Source: Strigops habroptila (lineage: Eukaryota; Chordata; Aves; Psittaciformes; Psittacidae). From it: a stretch of DNA of 64,000 nucleotides. A program made the position numbers and the translations under genes. Below are positions 36,428 through 49,397 of the stretch, piece by piece. Each line of letters opens with the position of its first letter. Within the stretch, counting starts at the first letter, position 1. The DNA lies in contig NC_044302.2 in assembly GCF_004027225.2 (NCBI RefSeq), forward strand, positions 74,063,239 through 74,127,238, given 5' to 3'. The notes under the pieces were generated by a model. That model had not been told where the DNA came from, did not search any database, and worked only from the letters and a program-made list of their open reading frames with translations.

Positions 36428-39400
36428 CTGGAACAGACAAGAAAAAGACAGTTAAAACCATGCAGTTTTAAGAAGTTAGATACACTAAGCAGCAGGCATT
36501 TCTGAGTGTTTAAAGTCTCATCTTCAGTGCAAGCTTCACCAGAGCAGGAACTTATATTCCTCTCAATCAGCGCCATAACTATCACAAAACGCAAGGCTAA
36601 ACTGGTGTCTGAAGGTGAATTGTGGCTCTCTGACAAACTCCGTGGAGGACAGTTGCTCCAGATCTGTCCTCAGTGAGGATGTAGCCAGATGAATTTGCTA
36701 TTGGCCTTGGGTTGGTTTTTTTTTTGTCCTGTCTGAAGCTTTTCTGCACTTTGTCCCTAGCCTCCCTTTCATCAGGGCAGCTTCCTCACATTTCCTGGCA
36801 CATATGTAAAGTTTTAGACTACCCAAGGGTTTACACAGGCAGGGTTAGAGGATTTCTAGGTGAAGAACACCTATAGAAGAGCTGTACCAGTGAGCAAGGG
36901 ACCTGTTGCAACTTCCAAGCTCAGATGTCCCTGAAGGAAGGTGAGGACAGAAGGACCCCACTGCAGATGCAGCCAAAAAACAAGCACGTGCATCCCCACT
37001 GTCCAGACAACCTGTCCCCTGCAGGTCCCCACATCAACAGGTTTTCTGGGTGTGAGGTTTTCTTTCAACCTACATGTGGCAGGCGCAACAGAGATGCAGT
37101 GCTTGCCTGAAGCTCAGGCTGCAGGTACAGAAAAAGGGTGCTGTTGGCTTGGGCGGGTGGTTGCCCAGTGGAAGCCAAGTGAGAGGCAGAAGCAAAACCA
37201 GCAGCAGTTTTGTGGCTAGCTGGCTGCTGCCTGGCTCTGCAAAGCCAGCCATGCTGGCCCTGCAACCAGGCTCCTGTTCTCCTTCCCAGCCCACCATGGG
37301 GGCAGCCTGATTGCAACTTGCATCCTCAGAGCAACAGATGCGACTCCTCCAGGGCTGCAGAGATGCCTCTTCTTGGCTCTGCTTCAAGTTTTTTACAATC
37401 CAAACAGCATTTCATTTTGTTGACTCAGATAGGTGGAGCTTAGGTGCATGAAGAACACCCTGCCCCACCGACCCCAGTCGACATAGGCTGACAGCTCCTC
37501 AACAAACCAGTCACATTTTTCCAATTATATTTGATTTGGCTCTGACGGTACGTGCGTGGAGGTATTTAAAAGCTAAGCAGTTTAGCAAAGGAAAAGAAAA
37601 TCCAGAAATGAACTGGTGGAAGCACCATGTGAATCTGAGTCAAAGGTATACCAACTGACAGAGAAGCTGGCTGTCTCTTAAAACTGACAGAGCTCCATCA
37701 CACAGGCTTTGATTTCCACTTCAAAAAACACAAGCACAAATCTCTTCATTTTTAGTACAATCCTGATGTCAATTTTCCAAGAATGCAAAAAGACCCCCAT
37801 TGCAACTCCTCCTCCCCAGGCTCTGCCATACACCCTTAAATTTATGATCTCTTGTTGAATGGTGGGTAGGACATGAAGCTGTCAAAAAGACTGTACAAGC
37901 AAAAGGCTACTAACAACGAAATAAAGCAGGCGTCCAACACAGGCCATGACGGAGGGAGGCCCATCACAAGATTCCAGGCATAACAATAATTATCAGATTT
38001 CTGAAACACTGAAGCTTGGCAAAAAACAAAATAGAAAAGCATTTTGCTGGCTGAGTTTGCAGCCAGGACTGACATTTGAAATCTGTGAGCTTTTAGGGAA
38101 GTATTAACCACTTCTTTTCAAAGACAGAAATTTTAAAGCATCACTCCCATCTCTGCCATTGCTATAAGGATATATAAAGTTATGCACTAAGAAAGGCAAC
38201 TTCTACTGAGTCACAGTGAATGCTTACTGAAAAATTATGTGTCTCCTTCTTAAGTTTCTCAGGACAGCCACTGTCTCAAGGCAGGCTGCACTTAGCTGGA
38301 CATCAGGCCCAACCAGCAGTGCCCCAAAGGGTAAGCAGGGATGAATTAAATCACCCGCTTCTAGTTGGTTCAGCACAGCTCTCTGCTTCTTACTAGTCCT
38401 GCAACAAGTGTGCTGTCCTGCTTTCACTATATATGTTTGTTGTACGCTGCTGCGGCATAAGTCTTGCAGCACTGTAAACCTAACCAATGAAGCACAGTCA
38501 AATACGCACACTGTCTTACCGCAGACCTTGCTTTACCAGACAACTCATGTTCTGCCCATCTGCAGCTTCCTACCCCACTAGAAGCAAAGCAAGCCCAGGG
38601 CAGGCTGCTCAGGGAATCTGACACAAGACTTACGTCCACCCTGAAGGCCCAAGTGTTTCAGGGTCCTGTCTCAGCACTTCTGCAGGGCTGGATGTCAGCC
38701 TGCTGCCTGAGCTTGCTCTGCTCATGCCACCAGCTGCACTGCCACTAGTGCCTGTACAAAGGGAGATGTGAGAACATGCAGCAGCGGATGGGTACGGGCA
38801 GATGGGTGGGAGGCACTTTGGGGCACACACCTCTTTTAGGTGCAATGCAGTCCCAAATGAGAGTGGGTCAGCCAGTGCAGCTCTAGCACGTTGGAGCATG
38901 CCTAGAAACTAGTCATGGATTTAGTATCTGTTAAGATTCATCCTATCAATTTCAAAAGTGCTAGTCACCATCATGGGCACACATGAGGAGAGCTCCCCAA
39001 TAGTGAGAAGCAAATGCAGTTGAGGTAAGAATTGACATAAAATTAATAAAGACACTGCTGAAAGCCAAAACAGGGCCTCAGGTCTACATTATGTTGTGGC
39101 TTAAAGAGATGCAACTGACCTGCTACAAACTCCCTTCTGGGTACACTTCTATTGGTTTCAAAGCTGTGCAGGCTTAAGTACGTCCATTAAGAAACAAACT
39201 CAACTTTAGTTAAAACAGTGATGCCTCTGAGCTTAAATTAATAAAATACTTTAGGAAGCAAATTCAGTTCAACACATAGAAATAAAGAAAAAGAAAAAAA
39301 AGGATAAAAATATAGGGTCTAATAATTTGCTAGCTAAAATATGTGGAAGAATAGTTTTTTTGCGGGGTTTGGTTTTTTTTAATGAAATGTAACTGCAGCT

Positions 39401-42400
39401 GACAACCTGCCTATTAAACAGTTGTTAAAGTATGGAAAAAATGTAATCTAGTTCAGCAGACTCATGGAGGAAGGAATTCATACTGCTTTGAGCCACAGTA
39501 CATTGGGAACTGAATTTCTGAAACTGCACCCACATGTACATGGACCGTTTTTAGAAAGGTGCTGCACATGATTCCCCAGCAACACACACCCCAAAAGCTG
39601 CACTTTGGCAGAAGACTCTAGCGTGGGCCAGGCGCAGGACAACACCGAAGGCCAGCTGGAACACACAGAGGAGGAAAACTTAGCCTGCCCCACAGCAAAG
39701 GATGTTCTCCAGCACAGACATCTCACAAAAGAAAATTAGCAGAGGAGATTATATATTCCATTCCCAACTCTTCAACTTTCTGCCCATGTGTTTTTACATG
39801 CTCACGCCATGCCTGCCTGTGAATACTGTGATTTACAGACCCTAGGGCAAATGCAAAACAAGCACAGACTAGCTATATGAAGTTATTGCTCAATGAAGCA
39901 GTTGTTTAAAGTGTTTTGAATTAGATATTCAAACTCTCTTCTGCCCTGAGGTTCAATAGCAGAAACCTTAAACACACATGATCTGCAATTTCTACAAACT
40001 ATCACGACATTGCAGCTTTTACATGTTTTTCCAGAATGGCAATTCTTTAGGCAGAACATAAAGCATATGTCCTAATCTGCCCTAATCACAAGGGACAAGA
40101 ACCTTGCTCCTCCTTTGTGCTGCATCTCGTCAGGTCACCTACACCTATGCTAGTGTTTCTGCACCAGAAATATCTGAGTACATATACATCAGTTCTGGCA
40201 TCCACATAGCAGAGCTGCAGACTCAAGAGGCACAGACCTTGCTGAGAGCCCAGGCTCCCATTTTAGTCTGATGTTTGCAAGAAAAACTTAAGACAGTAAA
40301 CAGTTGAGGTTTAATCTAAGAGCAGTTGTGGAATGACATGTTAGCAACACAATAATTAGAAGAGAAAGATAACTTAGCTCTTAACCCAGAAAAGCAATCA
40401 CAAAAGTCCTCTTGTCTAAGGGCCATAGTCACATGTGGGAAGCATCGATGCATACACACTTGTTTGTCGGATTCAAGAAGACAGGCCTTGGCTTCCCAGG
40501 CAACGGGGCTTTAGGCTAAGTAGGTATGCACGTAACTTTCTTTTTTCTCATGGCACTCAAACTGTTAAGAGTAAATGGTCACGTCAACCATTCAACACAA
40601 GCTGCAGATCTGCAGGTATCCTGAACCACATGTCTGAGAGACTAAGGTGCTGTTGCTTAAGGTCTGGACTAAAAGTGGGAGCATTGTGGGTGGAGATGTG
40701 CAGGATTCAAAGACAGTAGCTCCCCACTGTTCCGATGGATGCAAAGGATGGTCCCAGGAGGAAAACCAGCCCTGCAATCCTGTCCAACAAGTGCAAAGCA
40801 GTGATTAAGTAGACCTGGGATAGAGCGGTTTGACAGAGCAAGTTGACCCACGAGATGAAGAACTTGAGGAAGAACTGGTACTGCTCCATTCCTGTTAGAC
40901 ATCAGTGCAACAAGACTTCTGCCTGACACTTCCCTCTCACATGTGGGTAGAACTCGCTTAGTTTCATTCTGCAAGATACTGATAACATTTGCACACAAGA
41001 GGCAAGATACATGCAAAGCCCATCTAAACACACGGATGGTAATTTCTCTACCTGCACGAAGAAACTGGCACTGGAAATCCCTCCTCCTGCTCAGCCAGAG
41101 GGGCAAGCACTTTCCAGACTTGTGCGGCTCTACAGGAAACAGGAAAGTCTGCAACCTAATTCGTACCCTCAACCAAATATGCCAGGTGCAATTTAAATGA
41201 AACAAGGGCTGAAGCCAGCAACAGCAAGAGAGAAAGTATGTGGGGAGTTGCTCTGTGGTTGGTATCTACCCTGGGAGAATGTCTCTGTATCTTGCTGATA
41301 TTTTCTTTCCAATCTTACCCCCTACTGTGGTTGTGTTCTTCTTATCTGTATGTTTATCAAAACAGGTGGCCAATAAACTGAGAGATAAAGTTGGTAGGGA
41401 TTTTATTTTTTTATTTTTTTTTAATAATTAAAGCTGAAACCCAAGCAAGAATGCTGGCATATGAGGATTTATTTTTTCAGGTCAGACACCTAGCAGTGAA
41501 CTTTGGTGTCAGGGTAAACTGTGAATGATTTTAAATTTCACTTAATTATTTAACCATGTAACGATTCACCCATTTACATAATTTCTAGAGTGAAAGGCTT
41601 TTCAATGTTGCATCCACATCACAAGCAGAAATACACAAGTTCAGTTGCTGCTTAAGTCTCAATAACGGAACAAAATCAATCACTAGCACAGGCTGTTTGC
41701 CTAGGCCACCCTCAAATGCAAAAGTAAAAATTCCCTGGGATCAGTGTTTCCAGCAGCCTCTCTCAGGCAGCAGCCTGTTGTGATTCAGCCTCCACCATCG
41801 ACAGAGATGATCCAGAGGCTATTCTCACTGTATGCAATATGGCAGTCAATTTGTTTTGGAATACAAGCAGGCAACCAAGAAAAGCCACCTCTCAGTACGG
41901 TATGTTCTTTTCTGCAGGATCTGCAGTATGATGGGAGCAAAAGCAGCCTTGTAAATCCTTTCAACAGGCGAGTTAATTAACAAGATATGGCTGTGGTCAG
42001 CATGAATTTACCTGCCTGCCTTCCTCACTCCCTCCACTTACAGCATTGGCCTGTAAAAGGTCTCTCTTTATAGCAGAGCTCCAGGCAAACGCTGAACTAA
42101 GCTCTGTTAAGAGAGTGATGGCTCAGAAATTCCAGGACCTGAGTCAGCAAGCTGAAGAAAGAAAAGTCAGAGTGCTCCCAGCCAGGGCTCGTGCTTCCCT
42201 TCTGCCACAAACCCAAAAACAATCAGACCCGACTGAGCTTTGTTGCTTTCGAACCACAAACTCCCCACTACTGCAATGCTAGGCTCTAATTATTCTCAAG
42301 TTTTGCTGGAGTTAACCATCAGTCATTTTCATGGCGATGTCCTAAGCTGTCTTGCCCTCCATCTTAAGCAGACTTGCATTAAACTGTCTGCCTGCCTTGT

Positions 42401-45400
42401 TATTTCTGCAAGCAGCGAATAAATGTACAACCTTCAATAACATAAGAGTCTGAGGGCTTTTCTTCTGCATACTTGAAAATGGTCTCCTTATTTCTTGAGC
42501 TGAGCTTCTACAAAAGCTTCTACTTCCCTCTCCCAAGCCACCTACCTACTCCAGAGGAGCCAGGTTTACTGGGCAGCTTTTGGTACAGATTATGTCTCAG
42601 GAAATGAACATATATGAAAACCTTTCAAAGGCATTGGATTCTTCTAGCTACCCTAAATAACCCAGCAATTTTCTGGATTTCCCTGGGTATTGCTTTGTCA
42701 CATTTGTTATCGATGACAGCAATGCTCTACCGTCAGCTGTTGGGTTTAGTTTCCTTTTCCCTTCATTCGGAGTTATCCCAAGTGGGTCTGGAGGATCCAG
42801 AAAAGAAATCAGCTGTTCTACACAAGCCGTGCATTGACTTGCTGGTACCAAGCAACAGGGGAAGAATTTCAAAATACTACCCAGAAGACACAAACAAGCA
42901 TCCAATGAAGCCAGCTAAGTGGTCCATCTAGACTACCTTGTTTTCAATAGTGGCAACAAGAGATACTACGTCAGGACAGTATACGTGCCTGATGATGAGT
43001 CCATGCTTCCGTGCGCTCCCAGCACCAACAATAATTGGACTGGGAATATCTTAAGGTATATCCTTACTGTGTCATTTTCATATCCATGCGAGTCCCGTCA
43101 ATTTGACTGGCCCCATTCTGACCCTGCTGATGCTGTCTGCCTCTGCTGCCTTGGGTAGGAAGTCCAAGACTATCAATACTCACTGCATACTTTTTTTCTG
43201 GTTTTAAACTGAAGTACTACAAATTTTACTGAGTGCCACTAAATTCTTGCATTGCAGGGCTTGGTGAACATCAGTGCAGATTCAGCTTATCCACATCTCT
43301 CTCATGATTTTATAGAACTCAATCTTCTCTCCCAGCTCTTATGGCAACTTCCTCCCCAGATCATTTCTCTTGCCTATTTGTATCCTTTCATGTGCTGTGA
43401 GCCTGACCATGCAGAAGACCCTTGTCATAAACAGCGTCGTACTAAAAAAATGTCTGCAAGAACAATGGGGTATTCAACATATAAAAAGTGCATTCAACAC
43501 TTTTCTTAACGTAACTGAGCTTGGCTCTAACAACCAGCTAATACATAGGAAGGAAACCCTCAGTTTTGGTAATTTTTGTCAAGCAAACAAAGAATTGAAA
43601 CAGAACAGAACTACCTGCAGCACACACAGGTTTCCCTAGTATAGGCCAGAGGCTGGATACAGCCTTCCCAAGTATCCAAACACACATCAGGTCAGCCTAA
43701 TGGACTTGAGGTAACCATACCTGTTCTCCGAGATGCAGCAGACTCACTGTCAGCCAGGAGTGGCAGCTCTTGCTATTTTCTCACTATCAGGATCAGCGTT
43801 CACTGGTAAAAGGAAGTCTTTGTATGGATTCTGTACATCATAGGTGGCATGCTTGACACTCCCAAGAGAGAGGACACCCCATCTATACAGAACTGGGCTA
43901 AAATCTTTCTTTGTCCAGTGTGCTGACTTGGTGGCCTATGTCTAATGTGCCAGAGGCATGATCTTTGCTCATATGCTGTGAGCCTGAACACAGACAGGTA
44001 TGATCAGATGACATCCATCACACAGTACTGCAAGGCCCCCCATACCCTGCAAACATTGTCAGACCACCCGTATCTTCTGCAAATCATTCCTGACAACATC
44101 ACTGTCATCACATCACATTATAGAAGAAAAAAAACCCCAAAATACAACCCCACCAACGTCTGGAGGCTGCACAGTGTTGTAACTCAGTAACTGATTTCTG
44201 TTTATATTAGGGAAAAAACATCAACTAGGGGAAAAAAACGCAAGGGTAGAAAAAACCTTTTTTTTATATACCCGAAATTCCTAACGGGTGATGTAGAAGA
44301 CACTCCCTTTGGTTTGTGCCAGTGAATAAATGAGTCACATGAAAGTACATGAATTCAGGCCAGTATGATATTGCTATGGGTTGTAATGCTTGCTGTGACA
44401 GGGAGCCCAAAGGATGCAACTGGGCTATCCACATTTTTTCTTGTGGAGAAGCGGGAGGGCTGAGACTTCCATGGCTTGAAGGAGTTCAGTCTGATCATTC
44501 TCCAAGAGGGAAATGAAACAACGTGTCTGCTGAGCAGTGTTTTCATCTGCCATGACAAAGACCCAAATCCAGCACCAATAACAAATGGAGAGGCTTCCAA
44601 AACAGTTGTTAATTTAGGAGAGGAATTAATGCTTACTGGCGATGATGCATGCATGCCAGCTGCCGTATTCCTTGGCCTTGCAGTGCTGACAATTCCAAAG
44701 CTGCTGTGCCTGGCACAAGCAGCAGTTCCACCTTCTCCTCTACAGCATATACCTAAACTATCCATCAAATCTGATCACCCAGTGGGACAGGATGAAACAC
44801 AGAATCCCTTTCACTCTCTTTTAAACATTAAAAGTTGAATAACAGTTGTGAAAACACATCTGCAGTTCCCAGTACTTTAAAATGAATTCGCTTATTTAAA
44901 GTGAATTTAAAGGTAGATAAACTTGAAGGTTGAGATTAATAAACCAATCAAGGAAGTTTATAAAACAGCTTATGAAATGCACTATGATCTCATTTAGACC
45001 TTGCATCTAAAAAAAGCTGCAAGGATTTTAAAGCACAAACTTTGGTAAATAGAGAAATTTAACTCTTCTACAAAGCACCCAAGTATTTTGTTATTGGTGA
45101 CACTTCAGATGCAGTGGCACAAGCATGAAACATATTTAGAGGTAGACAGCCAAATCTCAGTCTGTCTTTTCTTCTGATTTTACGTCTGAGGTGCTATGCA
45201 TAGTCAGAGGAACCATGAATCTGCTGTGACAAAAGGGTGGCATGCATTGCAGCCATGATGCTGTGGGACAGTTGCTTAAGTTTAAAGACTTTTGTCTAGC
45301 AGCATTTGCCCATGTAGCTATTCCATGGTGGTGGAATACACCAGCCAAAGGAGTATTTTCACATGAGACAGCTCCAGCAGTGGATCACCTTTGTCCCCAT

Positions 45401-46699
45401 CTAGTCCTAAATGCTGCGTCCTGCCCCAAATCAATACCCAAATCCTGGTGTCTCTTTTCCTAACCATTAATAGGGGTACTGTGGACTCTAGTCCTTCCCA
45501 TACAGGAACACAGGAATTACAGGGTTTTTCCACAGTGAACATGGAAAACTGTAGGGGCAAGGAGACACTATTGCAAGGGCTGGCCTCATACTTTTGCTCT
45601 ATCACAAACTTAAAACAGAGGATTGTGAAGTCCTACTTTCCATGTGACTCTACAGCCCACACTGCCAATATCCATCACTCCTAAGTGCCAGACTGTATCT
45701 ACAGCCTTAATATTCACGTGGGCCCATTTCTCCAAGTTGCTGGGGGCCCTTCAGAAACGGGACCCCATCCCCTGCATCTTTTCCATTGCACTGAGACCAC
45801 AAGAAAACAGCTTCAGCTTGGCCAGGGAACACACTCAAGACATCCTCCAGACTGCTTTCCCCTCCTGTTGCATCACAAGCATTCCCCAGGAGTAGCCAGC
45901 ATGTGTGCATGATTTTTCTCACCTCCTCCCCTGGCCACAGACCATCTCTCTGAGGCTTTTTGCTTTCATTCCAGGGGTGAGCAGGTTTCTCTGCTCCCTC
46001 CTTCAGAGCCACTGTCTCCAAACCATAGGTTGTGGACTGCAAGCCTGCATACCCTCGTGGCAGGGACACAGGATTTCATGGCAGCAAAATTTGCCAGCCA
46101 CCCCACCACATGCACAATTGCATGCAGAGTTACCAAAATCAACAAACATTTTGACCTGGAAGTGGTATGAACCAACTGGAGGCTGTCTAGCATCACCCGC
46201 AGTGGAGCACGGTGGAGCCAGGCTAGCTGGGTATCCCCCAAACTCTTCCTGCTCAACAACTCATGGAGAAAGACTTGTCAGGTTTCTGCAAGTGTCATAC
46301 TGCCTCTGCCTTGCGTGAGGCCAAAAACATCTCGCTGCATGTGGCCACCTGCAGAGAGCTCACCCACCCAAAGGAGGGGACCACAAGTCAGGGCAACGCA
46401 CTTGTCCCGCACAGGGGTGTTCCTCTCTGCTGGCTAGTCACACTAACATTAAAACAACCTGTTCCTAGTGCTCAGGGACTCTGTCATTTAATTGAAGTAA
46501 TTTAAGTAAGCATAGAGTTCACACAAGCTGTCCTCCTCCTCAGTGAGAGGGTGAGCTAATGCTTGTATTAGTTATTCAAAGCATGCTCATGCCCCTCTTC
46601 TTTTCCAAAAACCTGTACAGTATTTGTAGCAAGTTCTGAGAGTGCCAGTGCACACTAAAGTGTGCTGATCAACTAATTGCACAAGGACTTTTCACCTTA
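36428..46699 (-). other. KANK1 upstream intron, distal part 1
   Basis: Intron 5' of the start-codon exon. No CpG-rich promoter or further 5' exon could be identified. Two places have longer than usual open frames of unknown meaning: 40669-41205 (minus) and 44355-44838 (both strands). Both are discussed as findings. Confidence 0.6.
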
Positions 46700-47092
46700 G
46701 GGAGCCAGGCAGCTGAGAGAGTTGGGCTTGTTAGTCTGGAGAAGAGAAGGCTCAGGGGAGACCTTAGAGCGGCTTCCAGTGCCTAAAGGGGGCCTAGGAG
46801 AAACCTGGAGAGGGACATTTACAAGGGTATGTAGTGATAGGGCAAGAGGGAATGGCTTTAAACTGAAAGAGGGTAAATTTAGGTTAGATATTAGGAAAAA
46901 ATTCTTCACTATGAGGGTGATGAGGCACTGGCACAGCGTGCCCGGAGAAGCTGTGGCTGCCCCGTCCCTGGCAGTGTTCAAGCCCAGATTGGACGGGGCT
47001 TGGAACAACTTGGTCCAGTGGAAGGTGTCCTTGCCCATGGCAGGGGGGTTGGAACGTCTCTTCTAACCCAAACCATTCTATGATTCTATGAA
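46700..47092 (+). mobile_element. CR1 LINE fragment, 3' end, plus orientation
   Basis: The sequence reads as a CR1 3' part in sense: GGAGAAGAGAAGGCTCAGGG, then TTCTTCACTATGAGGGTGAT, GAGGCACTGGCACAGCG, and CTGGCAGTGTTCAAG. It ends with two copies of the ATTCTATG octamer at about 47075-47092, the hallmark terminus of CR1. About 390 bases are present, so the copy is 5'-truncated. It is inserted opposite to the direction of KANK1 and opposite to the CR1 at 23.6-26.7 kb. Confidence 0.95.
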
Positions 47093-48819
47093 TTATGTCT
47101 CTCACCTAAAAATTCTTATATAAAGCCCTGCATCTGGTTGCTGCCATAAGGCACGCACTGGTCTGCCACAGGCTGCCTGGAAGGAGAGGTGCTCACAAGC
47201 AAGTGGGTGTCCAGAACTACATCTTGGTGCTGACACAAGACGACACGCTTTATGCACAAGGGACCATATATCTCTTATAGCACATGTCAAGCTAGAATCA
47301 AGTGTTTTATTCCCCAAAATGACATATTTATCTGAAAGTCACCTTCCTATAACCCTGAGACAGTGGCCAAGTCCAGCATAAAGGGCAAAAACTGTACCTT
47401 TCCATGGAGATCCATAAATAAGTTACCTTTAAAATATTTTTGGTTAATTTATTATTGAATAGGAGCACATTAATAAAGAAACAGCAAAATAGAATGTATC
47501 TTTATCAGTCACCATGAGACATAACACAGACATAACTAGATGGCAGTGCATCTTTCCCCACTAACCAAAATCTGGGAAAAAAGCAATACAAGAACTTAAT
47601 CTTTTAAAAGGAACACAGCAGAACTGTCAATGAAACAATGCATCTTCAATGTGGTTCATGTGTTTCTTCACAGAAGACCACTCCTAGGCAGGAAACTATG
47701 TGGCGTGTATAAAACCAAAACTAAATCAGATGTTCTTAGGAACAAAAGAATGGCTTTCATATTCCCTCGCATTATCTGGAAAGCAAAATAAACTGCTGCA
47801 CAATTGCCAATGCTTGCCTACCAGGCCTTAGCAGAGGGGCCCTTTCTTTATTGAGATTATTCCCATCCACATCCTGCTTCCCCAGGAAGCTAAGCTGTAT
47901 TTCAAGCTCTTCCCAGCCCCAGCACCCATGGATTTGTGATAAACAGCCAGCCACAGTGAACAAACCAGTACAGAGCTAAAATTGGATCCATCTGTCTTCT
48001 TGGAAGAACAGCAAAATGGAAAATACACCATTTATTTATACCTTTCCCTCTTTCCTCTCACTCCATGCATAATCAAGAACAGAGCAGCTGAACTTGGACG
48101 AGGTCTGTCCCAGTCAGATTAAAATGAAAAGTTTTTAAAATTTAAGTTCTGGTTTTCTGAGTCACAGCAGAACTTAAAGGTCCCTTCTGTGGCCTGTGTA
48201 GTTTTCCTATGAAGCCTAAAAATAACCTTTTTCAGCAATACAGATAAACTTTTACTAATTTTAATTACAAATTTGAGAAATGTTTTTATAAAAGGGTGCT
48301 ATGGGAAAAGTTCTCTCCCTGCCTTTGTTCTTAGATATGCTGAAGCTCTTTTTCCCCTACCTTACTTATTTAGGAACTGCTTATTTTCAGTATTTCTGTC
48401 ACCAAGGATGCATGCACCTTACTCAAGGCTAACTAGCCCTAATTTTCACCTGCTCCCATTCCCCAGAGCACCAGGTCCAGTGCCTAAAAGCAAGCAATGG
48501 GAACTGTTACACTTCTAACGTTTTTATTCAGAGGCAAGAGAATAGACAGCCAAAAACATTACAAGGCAGCATGGCATGTTAGGATTAAAGATCTTTGCAA
48601 ATACTTTTCCTCCTCCTCTTTTTAATTTCTTAATTTTCTAAAGCTATGTAATCACCATATGAGGAAATACTAACTTCTACTGTTTGCTCCTTTCCGCTAT
48701 ACTGGAATGACTTTTTCTGTTTTACTTCTCACCATACAATAGCAAAAGCAAGCACAGAGGTTACAACTGAATTCTGTTGACACATTTCTTTCTAATTATT
48801 AATCCATGTTTTGCCCTTT
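47093..48819 (-). other. KANK1 upstream intron between CR1 and LTR
   Basis: AT-rich intron sequence. No gene or repeat is recognised apart from the flanking mobile elements. Confidence 0.6.
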
Positions 48820-49397
48820 TGTCCTGGGTTCAGCTATAGCAGTCATTTTTCTCCTGCTTAGTAGCTGGTGCAGTGCTGTGTTTTTTAACTTTCAGCCTGG
48901 GAACAACGCTGATAACACCGATGTTTTTAGTTGTTGCTAAGTAATGTTTATTCCAACCAAGGACTTTCTCAGTCTCATGCTTTGCCAGGGAGGAGGGGAA
49001 GCCGGGAGGAAGCAGAGACAGGACACCTGACCCAAACTAGCCAAAGGGGTATTCCATACCACAGCACGTCATGCCCAGTATATAAACCGGGGGGAGTTAC
49101 CCGGAAGGCCCAGATCACTGCTCGGGTCGGGCTGGGTATCGGTCGGCGGGTGGTGAGCAATTGTATCCTCTCCCCTTGTTATTTCACTAATCGTTATTAT
49201 CATTGGTGGTAGCAGTAGTGGTTTTGTGTTATACCTTAGTTGCGGGACTGCTCTTATCTCAACCCGTGGGAGTTGCATTCTTCCCATTCTCCTCCCCATC
49301 CCTCCGGGAGCGGGGGGGGGGGAGGAAGAAGGGGGGGGGGGGGGGTGAGCGAGCAGCTGTGTGGTTCTGAGTTACCGGCTGGGCTCAAACCACGACA
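48820..49397 (+). mobile_element. Solo LTR of an ERVL-type endogenous retrovirus
   Basis: A 578-base element begins TGTCCTGGGTTCAGC and ends AAACCACGACA. It is flanked by the 5-base target duplication CCTTT (48815-48819 and 49398-49402), which fits ERVL-class integration. It resembles the LTR family abundant in neoavian genomes (phrases such as AGTAGCTGGTGCAGTGCTGT and GACCCAAACTAGCCAAAG). A TATA box (TATATAAA) lies at 49079-49086. Two long G runs, of 11 and 15, lie at 49312-49345. No internal retroviral genes adjoin it, so it is a solo LTR left by recombination. It is oriented antisense to KANK1. Confidence 0.9.
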
